This document shows, piece by piece, positions 40,981 to 51,407 of a DNA stretch of 64,000 bases. Made by a program: the position numbers and the translations under genes. The DNA comes from Symsagittifera roscoffensis. Taxonomy: Eukaryota; Xenacoelomorpha; Acoela; Convolutidae. Under the pieces are notes generated by a model. The model was not told the DNA's origin. It saw nothing but the letters and a program-made list of their open reading frames with translations, and ran no database searches. The stretch lies in the NCBI RefSeq assembly GCF_963678635.1, contig NC_087067.1, forward strand, positions 54,928,456-54,992,455, written 5' to 3'. The number at the start of each line of letters is the position of its first letter. The stretch's first letter is position 1.

Positions 40981-41720
40981 AAATCAACATGTCATTACTA
41001 CCAAAAGCAAAAACAATTCAATATCTCTAACTTTACAACCTCCAGGTCAAAAATAAGCAACTCGCTAAAACTTGACAACTAAAATAAACACTACTTCAAT
41101 ATTATAACCCTCCCATATCAGATTATGCAAAAGTCAACAATATTTTCCCAATTTAGACCTCAAAAGTCCCCCAACCAAAAATGGCAAATTAGCCTAAAGT
41201 TAAAAAGACCTATGATCATTTGGCCTAAGGTACATATATTTCAATGATACGCCCATTTATTCAACAAATGAAAGCAATACTATGAAGACCTCCCGAACAC
41301 GAATAAAATGCTTAAACTCAACCCACTTGTCAAAAAATCAATAAATAATACGACCACACTTGAAAACTTTGAAAAAAATTCGACGAACAAATCAATTTGT
41401 AAATGCTTCTTTCCATAACAGTTGATCACATAAAACAAAAACTTCCAAACCTCTTCACAAAATTTTTCAATCTATTTCAATTTTTGATATACTTTTTCAT
41501 TGAAACTTTTGAATTCATAATAATAATTTCTATAATTTTTTGCTATCTTTTTTTAAACTCTCTATTCCCTATTTGAAATATATCTCCCACTCTCCCAAAT
41601 CCTTGACCACATCTACAGGTACGAATACGTATAGTTTATCTAACTGATACGAACAATTTTCAGTCGAACAGATTTTTTTTTTTATTCATAATTTTTCTCA
41701 CATATTTAATCTCCCTCATC
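40981..41720 (+). other. Pol-env spacer, element 2
   Basis: AT-rich, no gene. 41030-41300 matches the spacers of elements 1 (25195-25470) and 3 (57480-57730). The right part may hold the splice acceptor for env mRNA; several pyrimidine-rich AG sites occur near 41550-41720 but none stands out. Confidence 0.45.
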
Positions 41721-41837
41721 ATGACAATGTGCAGATGTATAAAAAAAGCAATAGTCACCTTTGCCCTAGCAACCAACCTCTTGATACTCTTTATTGATGA
41801 ATATTATAATAAACACAAATTTTCCAGAAAAAATTAA
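41721..41837 (+). CDS. Short signal-anchor ORF at the start of the env region
   Basis: 38 codons from an ATG: MTMCRCIKKAIVTFALATNL then LILFIDEYYNKHKFSRKN. Two lysines followed by ~17 hydrophobic residues form a signal peptide or anchor. Element 3 has a matching reading at about 57012-56900 (minus) with the same MTMCxCIKKAIVTF start, broken by one stop. It is too short to stand alone and probably led into the Pro-rich segment that follows in another frame. Confidence 0.5.
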   Translation: MTMCRCIKKAIVTFALATNLLILFIDEYYNKHKFSRKN

Positions 41838-42890
41838 AATTCATAAATTTTCTAAAACTGCTAATCAACCACCACCAAACCAGCCCCCACCAACCACATC
41901 CCAAGAAAGCCCAATAACACCTACAACTACAAACAATCCTCAAACATCAACACGCATTTCTTTTCAAGACAATCCATACACCTTTGATGAACGACACGCA
42001 CGCTTATCAGAACCACTAGAACCAGTTCATCGACAAGCATCTTTAAGTGAACCAACATAAAACTTATACCCCACCTTGCAACAAGACCCCAATCGAGTTA
42101 GACATTTTAGCCAGAATCAAAAAACGCCCGAGAAACATAGACAAATTATACACCCGCGAAGAAATAGAAATTTTCAAACCCCCAGAGTTCATTTTAATAT
42201 ACCTCAATCACCATACCAACTACCTCAAAGCAGTACACTACCAAGCACTACCAGAAACTCCCGCACTTCTTTAACAACAAAGCATCCCATATATACCCTC
42301 AGACTACCTAGGTTCAACCCCTACATCACATCAAATACGAGAAAACCCTTTTAATCTCCCAGACACCACAAAAAGACCACCATATTGGACAACACACTCA
42401 TATACACAAGGTGACCCAAACGTAGTAAACGAACCAATAGATATGTCTTCTGATACGACACTATCATCATTACCAGAAACACTCTCACTTCCGTCAACAC
42501 CATCAATAAGTCAAGTCTCACCAACACTTTTCCCTTTAAATTTTCCAAACAACCTCGACTCTAGATACCGAGAACAATCATCGTCAAATATCCCTTTACG
42601 ATTAGATTGCAATACTTTCGTAGCACCTCCCCCACTATTTGGACAGCATCAGGAAAGTAACCGACTCCATAGTTGGGCACTTAAGAGGTTAGAATAAAAA
42701 CAAGATATCCACGAAGATATCCGAGAACATAACATTCAAATACTCCAACAAAACAGTCTTCAATTAAAGTTTGAAATCACAGTCAAACTTAATAATTTTG
42801 CTCACACCCTTGCCCCCTAAATCAACCAAACAGAACAGCTCAATCACTACCTCCTGCATTTATAACAACTGAAGTAATTTATAAATACGA
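41838..42890 (+). pseudogene. Pro/Thr/Ser-rich N-terminal env segment, element 2
   Basis: Frames 41794-42060 (NQPPPNQPPPTTSQESPITP), 42047-42354 and 42443-42697 alternate, each ended by stops. The composition is mucin-like at first. It later turns charged, with WALKRLE and HNIQILQQNSLQLK, a likely helix. Element 3 has the same at 56880-56000 (minus). The segment lies before the conserved env ectodomain and could be a long extracellular or structural stalk. Confidence 0.5.
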
Positions 42891-45580
42891 TAGATACACT
42901 AAAAACACAATTGGATATATCACATTTTATAACCCATACTCCGGATTATCATACACATGTATATTTTAAAGATATTTACATTTCAACACAATCTTTTTTA
43001 AATTTTTTCCGAACATTATACAAATCCAACCCCTCGTACAGGACCTCTGGATTTATTAGAACACACTATGATTGTGAAGAAAACGAACAAAAATACACTA
43101 CACAAATACGCTATAAATCAAGTAACACAATGCGAATCAGAACCACAAGCTATAGAAAGCACAAATGTAATAGCAACACTATACTCAAAAGCGCGATCAA
43201 CAACATTAACAGGATACAAGTTTACAGCAACATTTTTCGAAAAGAAAGTACCTTGCTCGCAAGTCTCAAACGGAAATAAAAACCGACTAGACCACGAATC
43301 TTTCTATCAGAGTAACATAGAAGGATTACTACACCTTAACCCTCAAGATTGTAAGAATGAACTTAGACGATTTAACTTAACACAAAACGATGGAACGAAT
43401 AGAAAACTTGTAAATTTTCAAGTTTTCCCAGACTCAGCACATCAAGAAGAACTTGAAAAACACCATGGTCACATTAGACTAGACAGAAATTTCCCCTTTC
43501 ATGGAACACACGGAAGACTGACATACGATCTCCATGATAAACACTAGACACCGCACATAGGTATCAATGATTCCTCTAATTGCAAAGCAGATACAAAAAA
43601 TAAAGGATATCAAGAAATCATGTTTTTTGATTGGAAAAAACAACTTGAAAAAGTACAACCAACACGAGATTTAAAAGACGTCACAATCCTCTACCAAGGC
43701 ATTAGACTTCCTTGCAAAATTGACCGAGGATATTGCGATCCTATAACACGCACACAGACAACCATAGTATGGTTTACTGAAGAAACCTGCACAAATTTTC
43801 ACTTCCTGAAGAAACCTGCACAAATTTCCAAGTTGCAAAAATACACTCTAAAATGATCAAATTTCACCAAAAATATTTTATTGAATCAATCCCATTTGAA
43901 AAAGTAAACCCAATTGAAAAAATAAGTTCTAACTTTAGAAACATCCATTTTAAAGAAAATAAATTGACACGTTTTCAAATAATTCACGAAACAGAATTTG
44001 CAAATAAATACAAAAACCCACTCTACAAAACACAATACTCCGAAATACTTGTTGAGTACGACGAAGGTTTCGACATGACCAACGGAAAAAAAATTGACCC
44101 CAATGCAACACATCACCTAATAAACAAAGATACATCATACATCCCAGTGAACCTTCGCAAAAACACAGGAAATCCTGGTGGAAGACTAGAACCATACGAC
44201 AGTGAAAGCACACGTTTACAAGAACTATCATTAATGAACAATACCTATTTTGGCGCAATACATTATGATATTCACTTAGATATGAAATTAGACTACACAA
44301 TTAATAGAATTTTCCAAGAAATGTCACTTTCTGAAATGAAAACACTCCATCAACTATGCGAATTAGAAAGAACACAAATTCTACAGTACTCAAAATACCA
44401 TACGCGGAACATTTGTTATCCGGAAATAGATCAAATTTCCTTGACTATGAAGGAATTATTTTATGTTTTATACTTGCACCAAAAAAAGTATCACCACTAT
44501 ATGTTTTCGAAGACAAACGTTGTTACAAAAGAATCCCAATATTCTACAAAAATAAAAAACATTTTGTTGATACATTTTCAAGACGAACATATTTTTGGGA
44601 TACCGCAGTCCCATGTGGGTCAGAAAATAGCCACAACGTCGTACAATTAAACCCTGACGAAGATAAATACTATCTACTTACACCATACCCTACACTCATG
44701 CAGCCACTAAAAAGTTTTCACCAGAAAGCATTCGAGCTATTGCTCGCAACCCAAAAATCGATTTACAATCATACAATCAATCGGTATATATTCTAAATCC
44801 GATTAACAACATCACATTAGAACACAGCAGTTTCAAGAACTACTAACACAAATGGAAACTATACAACGACAATCAATAGACCAAAGTTTACGAAAACATG
44901 CAGAAACAGCAGGATTTTCAGATTTTTACGCACAAGATTACAGCGGATATTTTAAAAACATCAAAGGTTACATATATTTAAATGGTGACAAATATCGACC
45001 ACAAGATATATCACCAATCAATATCTTTAGTTTTGTAAGTTTAAAAAACGAAGTTTTAGCCTTTCTAGGATGGCCATATTACATCTTACAAAGATTGATT
45101 ATTTTATACGCAATGTTTAATTTTATTGGTTTTTTTTCATTACTAAAAGGAATCTATAACACATGCGCAATACATACACAAGTAAACAGACATGCCAGAG
45201 TAGCACGCATTTTATTTGCAGGATTTTTGGAATACTTTCATCATCAATAAATAAAATCTTCCTAGATGCACAAGTTAAAGAATACAGTACAAAACTATCA
45301 ACAAATCTCAACACATACGATGACTCAAATAATAATACAAACGCATTACCTACGGCACCCCATTTGCCAAATAATCATCCATTATCTTTAGTCTCACGAA
45401 ATTTTAGAAACTTAGCAATCACAAACCCCCTAAACTTAAGACCCAGCCACATACAAAGCCCCACCCAACACATAGTGACACAACAACCTTCAATTGACAA
45501 TACATACGAACAAATCATTGAACAGCCCCATACCACCACTTTTCAGTCTCAAAATAATCATTTTTTTAGCCCACGATGAG
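42891..45580 (+). pseudogene. Envelope-like glycoprotein, element 2
   Basis: Open pieces are 43068-43547, 43620-43856, 43853-44650, 44356-44796, 44852-45250 and 45163-45579. Features in order: a CESEP Cys site; DRGYCDPITRTQTTIVWF; an EETC site; LSGNRSNFLDYEG; RRTYFWDTAVPCGS; a stem LRKHAETAGFSDFY; a hydrophobic segment WPYYILQRLIILYAMFNFIG; then a basic, Pro/Thr-rich tail. This is the layout of a type I membrane fusion glycoprotein after pol, as in env-bearing LTR elements. It is broken by stops, frameshifts and a 29-bp tandem duplication at 43779-43836. The viral source family is not identified. Confidence 0.6.
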
Positions 45581-45695
45581 CAGACAAGTTGGATCACTCC
45601 ACCGATCAAACTCTCACCCTGCCAACCTCCAAAATCCACTCCCTGTTATCCTACTTTTTGCTTTTCATTCACCACAAGCTAACAAATCATCCGGC

Positions 45696-47355
45696 ATGAA
45701 TTCTGACACTAACTCAGATATCACAATTTATACAAAAATTTCACAATTCAATAATTCTGATGTTGAAACTCCCGACGAATTCGCCGATTCAGAACCATCA
45801 ACTTCTACATATACCCCGACCAGCTAAACAACCTTTTCAAAACCCCCTTTCCAACCTATGCAATCCCATAGCCAACATACATCTCCCTACACTCCTTCTC
45901 AAGTAACCCCAACATACTCCCCATTCAATGATGAACGCTCCACCAACAACTCCCCTGATAATATCCAACTTTCCGAAGAACTAGATAATTTCATAACACT
46001 CCAACAACAATTGCTATCTCCCCACACCCTCACGATTCAACAATTATCATCAACAATAACATCATCAAATTCACCAACACCCACACCATTTTCAGATTAT
46101 ACTTCATCATTAGCTCATTCATCCATTTCCACAGAATCATCCAACAGTACTTACCGTGCTTATAGAACCTTTAAACGTAAGTTCCCCAATCATCCATTCC
46201 CATCCAAACCCGGAACCGCCCGAGAATATATCAATCATCCAGACCACACCAATACTATGAAATTTCTTCAAACAACCCTACCTTTATTTCCCCAATTTAC
46301 ACTAAATCAATCTGACTTTAACCCTGAACCACGTCATTTTGTAGATGAACATGTAATAATACCCACACTTCAATGGACAGCTTATTATAATTTCACTATT
46401 CCCCTTACGCTACCACTCTATAACACCACTGTCGATATTGAAAGGAATAAAGATGAATTATTCAGATCAACCACAGCACTCACTCAACGACACTTTACAT
46501 AGGTAAGATATAAAAAATTACTAAAAAATTTCACTGCACCCCGCGCTAACGACTTCTCAATTGAATATTACGATCAAAACATCATCAGATCTAATCAAGA
46601 CCATTTTCTTGACGACGATAAGTTCGCTAATCCACAAATCACAGAAAAGTTTTTTTAGTAAATCATCATAGATTTTCACACTTAACATACTAGATAAAAA
46701 GCATGATCACAATATTTCAGAAACACTATCAGATATTTAAGCATATGAACCATTTCACAAAAAAATTCAAACCTTTCACTTCCTGACGCCAAAAGAACGC
46801 GATTTGCACTGCTTACACGACATCATGTTGAGAACTAAGCAAACACATACTTATACTTACTATCGCGTTATCCAAAATCATTTTCATTTACACACACCAT
46901 CACGCCAATCCCACCAAAGACTTCAATTCATAAATTCCAAATACAGCTCACAATTTTTTCTACACTTCACCTATTGCATTAAAAATACTAACTTTCAAGG
47001 CATCCTTCGAAAATATGATCCCATCACTCGAATGTATATATTTTGTCCCCTCAAGACCTTCAACGACGAAGAATCTCGACCGCTGATCATTCCGCATGAA
47101 TATGTTCAACCCATAGAAGTACCCATTTTAGAATTCATTCATAATACTAAACATAATCATAAAATTTATAATCTAATCCAGAACACACCTCTTGAATTTG
47201 CAGTAGGCACCGAAGAACTAAAAACCATCAAAGCACTGCAATTGCTTTGGCCACTGTTGCAAACTAAAAACATAATACGCATACTAGCAAAACTACTAAC
47301 GACCTCAGACGCTATTCACGACATTTTTCCACACGGCTTTTTCCCAGATGATTAA
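45696..47355 (+). pseudogene. Post-env ORF (about 550 residues), element 2
   Basis: Starts MNSDTNSDITIYTKISQFNN. Residues 1-150 are acidic and Ser/Thr/Pro-rich. A folded-looking part follows, with RAYRTFKRKFPNHPFPSKPG, EHVIIPTLQWTAYYNFTIPL and NKDELFRSTTALTQRHFT. The C-terminal third (frame 46804-47355) has FTYCIKNTNFQGILRKYDPI and LQLLWPLLQTKNIIRILAKL, ending in FFPDD. Breaks: a TAA near 45826, a TAG at 46501, and frameshifts between 46500 and 46800. No signal peptide. I know no family for it. The copies in elements 3, 1 (C-terminus) and D make it a standard gene of this retroelement. Confidence 0.6.
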
Positions 47356-48177
47356 AGGTATTTATGAATTTACTAATTTTCAAACTAACTAATTCGAAAC
47401 CGAACTAACCAGTTCTCTTTAGCCTTCACATCTCAAAACAAGAAAAGACAAATGAAAATACAAACTCTGTTTTCCATTTTAAACTCTATTAAACCAACAG
47501 CACTAAATGATGCAGTAAAAGTTAATTCAAAGTAGTAATTCATTTCTAAAATATTCCCCTAAATGTAGTAAATTTAAAATACGATGCAAATAAATTACCT
47601 TTTAAACCCAAAAGCAGTAAAATTTCCTTTTAAAAGCAGTAAATTGATATGATTGAAATGCAGTACTAACCTTTTCTATAACTTCTGTGGAAACACACAG
47701 AAGTTCTATCGACAATCGCACAGCTCGCCCACTAAGAATTGTTTAAAATAATGAATTCAAGTTTTAAGTTTGCACTTATAACTCAAACAAGCAATAACAA
47801 GTTTCCACTTTTCCTTTAACCCGGTTGGAATGGAATTATATTATAACCAAACTAACCAACGCAGCTTACTAAACACCCTAAACCATAAACTAACAGCATG
47901 ACTAAGAAAAGAAAACCCACGGTACCCAAACCGGATTAAGCCAGCTTAAAACTGAATAAATTATTCTTTTGAAGATTATTACCAAGTCTAAAAAAGAAAC
48001 AATAAAACACCAAAAAGTCGCAAGACAAACCCCAACGAAAAACAATTTGATTTTTGAGAAAAGGACACAACCAACGAAACAAAAGGAAAACAAAAAATAA
48101 TGTAACACAAAAGTAAACACAAAACAGGACACAAAATAGAAGATCTAAGATTCAAAACTCTGTAAACCCCGGATGGG
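47356..48177 (+). other. 3' untranslated part of element 2
   Basis: No gene. Contains spaced GCAGTAAA-like motifs (47510-47670) and AACCCGGTTGGAA at 47818, shared with elements 1 (26206) and 3 (about 50915). It lacks the ~0.5-kb conserved segment that elements 1 and 3 carry before the LTR. CCCCGGATGGG precedes the 3' LTR. Confidence 0.55.
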
Positions 48178-48577
48178 TGGAAACAGATATAAACTATATT
48201 CATTCTTTGGTTATACATTGGATATTTTATCTCTATAAAATGTTTCATGTTAACCAATCACGATCCATCTAACTAACAATCCACTTATTTGTAAGTACTG
48301 AAATTTCAGCAACAGAGAGATTTGATTTTAACTTAGAAATTAGTTACCTCTCCCAGAGAACTTTAGCAATCGCAATAAGCCAGTATACTCTAGATCTATT
48401 GAGCCTAGCAGAGACTAGTTAAACACCCTGAGACTAGTAGATATAAGAGTAAGATTAAGATCGGTATTAGACTAAGAAGTTGCACGAATCTATCCGGCCG
48501 AAAATAAGATAGCGTGACAAACAGACAGTGTTCCCTATCCGAAATTCTTCTATGAGTTAGACCTCGAACATAACTCA
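48178..48577 (+). repeat. 3' LTR of element 2
   Basis: TGGAAACAGATA...CATAACTCA, 400 bp. TATA box present (CTCTATAAAAT). Ten bases comprising most of the hairpin loop and right arm are deleted (GTACTGAAATTTCAGCAAC). Followed by the TATA target duplication. Confidence 0.92.
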
Positions 48578-49316
48578 TATAAGTCGTGTTCTACCACTAA
48601 AATCTGAGTGTATTGTTTGTGCCATTCAATTGACCTCAGATTGTGGACCATACTTCTTTACGCTTTTTTATCCGATGAGTGTCATGTTGCAGTGCTATGG
48701 TGTGCTTTCTATCGATATCAAAACGAACAGCGAAGTTCTTTTCCGTCACAAACTGGATCATCCAGTGGGGTACTATGATACCTTTTTGAGCAGAAACTTT
48801 TTAGTTTACCTTAAGCTGCAGTCAGATCAATCAGGATTTCGCCCTTATCTACGAGCAACCTTGATTGTAATTTTACTGATCTGAGATTTTAGTGCCAGCT
48901 GTAAGCGTACTTAATGTCAAAGCCAGTTAACCAAACCATTTAATTCCTTGCTTTTTTCATCCCTTTTTATATTCAATCCAGAAAAGTTATTTTTGTCACT
49001 CATTTGGTAAAATCTGCTATCAAATGTTTTTGATACTTGCGCTAACTTGATAGAAAGGTTCCTTTGCAACGTAATAATGTTCAAGGGTTTGAGTTGATTA
49101 TCCGGCGGACAGTTTTCGAGTTCTCTGATTTTCTTTTTTTCTTGAAGTATTTAAAACTCTGGATGGTTATACACCGCTGCTCGTGGCGAAATGCGGTAAA
49201 ACTTTGTCGAAAATTTGATCATATTTGGAAGTTAATCGAGAACTTAACTCTAGTGAGCAACGAGTTGAGTTTTTTCAGCTGGATTTTTAATCAGCTTTCA
49301 AATAGTGATGCTTGAT
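48578..49316 (+). repeat. Host DNA and repeat R, copy 2
   Basis: 48578-48780 is unassigned. From about 48780 to 49316 the sequence parallels copy 1 in its whole order: 21440-21714, then 27317-27440, then 28003-28100, skipping element 1 and the foldback. It is therefore the unoccupied version of both insertion sites. Its function is unknown; an 84-codon frame at 48630-48884 has no recognisable motif. Confidence 0.6.
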
Positions 49317-49467
49317 AAAAAAAAAATATTGGTTTTGACTGAAGTCGCTATAACCGGTGACGGTAGGTAATCTGGTGCATATACAGAACAGTCCCATACA
49401 AACAGTCGGTTTTAAGGTCGCCCCTGGGTGCGCTACTCGCGCGTCGCCGCTTTGTGGCGATAACGGG
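49317..49467 (-). repeat. GC-rich block, possible truncated SINE
   Basis: It follows a run of A at 49316-49325 (a poly-T tail on the minus strand) and is much richer in GC than its surroundings (CGCGCGTCGCCGCTTTGTGG at 49438). It interrupts repeat R and is itself cut by the LTR of element 3. No convincing Pol III boxes were found. Confidence 0.3.
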
Positions 49468-49879
49468 TGAGTTAGGACCGAAGTGTAACTCATAGAGTAA
49501 TTTCGGATAGGGTAAACCGTCTGCTTGTCACGCTATCTTATTTTCGGCCGGATAGATTCGTGCAACTTCTTAGTCTAATACCGATCCTAATCTTACTCTT
49601 ATATCTACTAGTCTCAGGGTGTTTAACTAGTCTCTGCTAGGCTCAATAGATCTAGAGTATACTGGCTTATTGCGGCTGCTGAAGTTCTCTTGGAGAGGCA
49701 ACTAATTTCTAAGTTAAATTCAAATCTCTCTGGTGCTGAAATTACAAGTAATTTCAGCACTTACAAATAATTGGGTTTTTAGTTAGATGGATCTTCATTG
49801 GTTAATATTAAATAACTTATAGTGATAAAATATCCAATTTATAACCAATAATAGAAATACAGTTTAGATCTGATTCCAC
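49468..49879 (-). repeat. 3' LTR of element 3
   Basis: 412 bp. On the minus strand it starts TGGAATCAGATCTAAACTGT and ends GTCCTAACTCA. It is preceded (minus strand) by AAACCGCGGATGCG in the place of the polypurine tract. It aligns along its length with the LTRs of elements 1 and 2. Confidence 0.92.
49733..49760 (-). promoter_or_regulatory. TAR-like hairpin in the LTR
   Basis: GTGCTGAAATTA-CTTG-TAATTTCAGCAC on the minus strand: a perfect 12-bp stem. The pair that is G-U in element 2 is A-T here. Confidence 0.6.
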
Positions 49880-49924
49880 GCATCCGCGGTTTACAGAGTT
49901 TTGAATCTTAGATCTTCTATCTGT

Positions 49925-50345
49925 AAAGAAGGATGGATGATGGTCGTTGTTATTTGGCGAGCATCATTTCTTGTTTTTCTTCTGGGATAAAAAAGCTCCA
50001 GGAAGCTAGAATCGTCGACATGAACTTGTTAGTTGTTTGTTCGACGATGACTGCGACCGCCGGTGAAATCAATCTGATTTCAAAATGGTTTGCTATGATT
50101 GTTTGTTCTGCTTGGGTGGAGAACTGATCGAGTATCATACTTATCCGGGAATGGCGTGAAGATCGTGTTTGTAGGTTATGCCTTGTAACTCGGATCTGTA
50201 CGTATACTTGAACATCGAGGTGGTCATTGGTCTGATTCAATGATGTCGTTTTCTGCGAAGTCAAGTCGTACTCTAAATCCTTTGTGAGTCGTGATTGTGA
50301 GTGTGATGTGGTCGTCTAGTCTTTGGATGCTCATTCTTGTGGTTG
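49925..50345 (-). other. Conserved 3'-terminal segment with small ORF, element 3
   Basis: The minus frame 49950-50264 is open for 104 codons but starts at TTG; it reads DHLDVQVYVQIRVTRHNLQ. Element 1 keeps HLDVQVYVQIQVTRHCIQ at 26645-26700 with stops later. A second frame from an ATG near 50330 has TTHKGFRVRLDFAE, and element 1 has TTLNGFKVRRGIAA. It may be a short spliced or frameshifted gene, or a constrained RNA element near the LTR. Absent in element 2. Confidence 0.4.
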
Positions 50346-50479
50346 ATCGTGATCTATGTAATGCATATTATAATTTAAATTTTATAAAATTTTGTTAATT
50401 CGATTTTTTTAGTTATGATTTTGTTAATTTTTTTCCCAAAAAAGTTTTAGTTTTAGTTCAGATTTATTTTTAAGAGTTA

Positions 50480-50650
50480 CTCACCCTTGAGTACCTCTTG
50501 TCAAAAATATGATGTGGTCACAAAGCGTGGATGTAGCACGGTGGGTTAGCCGGCAATAGAGCATGCTCAGGGCGTCCCCTCTGGTGGGTTAGGCCAGAAG
50601 TGGGAGTATGATTTCGTGCTGGTGTTTTAAGGGGTCCTGTTTTGTGCTAA
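50480..50650 (+). repeat. tRNA-like (SINE-like) segment in the 3' untranslated part
   Basis: TAGCACGGTGGG at 50534 fits the Pol III box A consensus at 11 of 12 positions. GGGTTAGGCC about 55 bp later is only a weak box B. It is GC-rich and absent from element 2. A tRNA-derived SINE insertion is plausible but unproven. Confidence 0.3.
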
Positions 50651-51407
50651 CGTTTTTGTTATATTATTTCTAGTTTTCCTTTTGTTACTTTGGTTGTGTC
50701 TTTTTCTCAAAAATCAAAATGTGTTTCGTTGGGGTTTGTCTTGCGACTTTTTGGTGTTTTATTATTTCTTTTTTAGACTTGGTAATTATCCAGTTTTTAA
50801 GCTAGTTTAATCCGGTTTGGGTACCGTAGGTGTTCTTTTCTTAGTCATGCTGTTAGTTTGTGGTTTTTGGTGTTTAGTTTGCTGCATTGGATAGTTTGGT
50901 TATTATAGAGTTCCGTTCCAACCGAGTTAAAGGAAAGTTGGAAACTTGTTATTGCTTGTTTGAGTTGTTGCTGATGCAAACTTAAAACTCAAAATTCATT
51001 TGTGGATAGAATTCGTTCGTGGATAGAGTTTTTGTGCGAGTAAACAGAAGATATTAAAAATTTAGTACTGCGTTTCTTTGTATAATTTACTACTTTAATC
51101 ATAAATTTTACTGCTTTGTGGGAATTTGAAATTATAAATTGATTTTCATCGTATTGAATTTTACTTCATTTAGGGAAATAATTTATAAATGAATTTATTG
51201 CTTTTGAATTGAATTTTACTGCATCAATTAGTGCTACAGATTTATAGAGCTTTTTTCTGAAAAAAGAGTCTGTATTTTTAGTTGTTTTTTCTTCTTGTTG
51301 TAGGTGATCATGGTTGAAGACTAAAGAAAATGTAATTTAATTATAAAGAATGGTTAGTACTGATTTTAAATTAGTTAGTTATTAAAATATTAAGCTCATA
51401 TTTACCT
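50651..51407 (-). other. 3' untranslated part of element 3
   Basis: No gene. Matches 47356-48030 of element 2, including the motif that reads TTTACTGC on the plus strand several times (51105-51230). Confidence 0.55.

Larger units (their letters stand above)
28201..48577 (+). mobile_element. Element 2: 20.4-kb env-bearing LTR retroelement
   Basis: 5' LTR 28201-28610, 3' LTR 48178-48577, PBS, target duplication TATA (28197-28200 and 48578-48581). Order inside: leader, ORF1, gag, protease, RT, RNase H, integrase, env-like gene, post-env ORF, 3' untranslated part. The length includes a 2.3-kb tandem duplication of gag-end/protease; without it the element would be about 18.1 kb, still long for a Ty3-type element. 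Many stops, a deleted RT thumb, and a 5' LTR without TATA box show it is dead. The LTRs differ at roughly 30 places by eye, so it is not recent. Confidence 0.9.

Noticed and set aside
49287-49493. 68-codon minus frame ending in NQYFFFIKHHYLKAD
   Set aside because: It spans repeat R, the GC-rich block and the LTR end, so it is not a gene; treated as possible SINE sequence.
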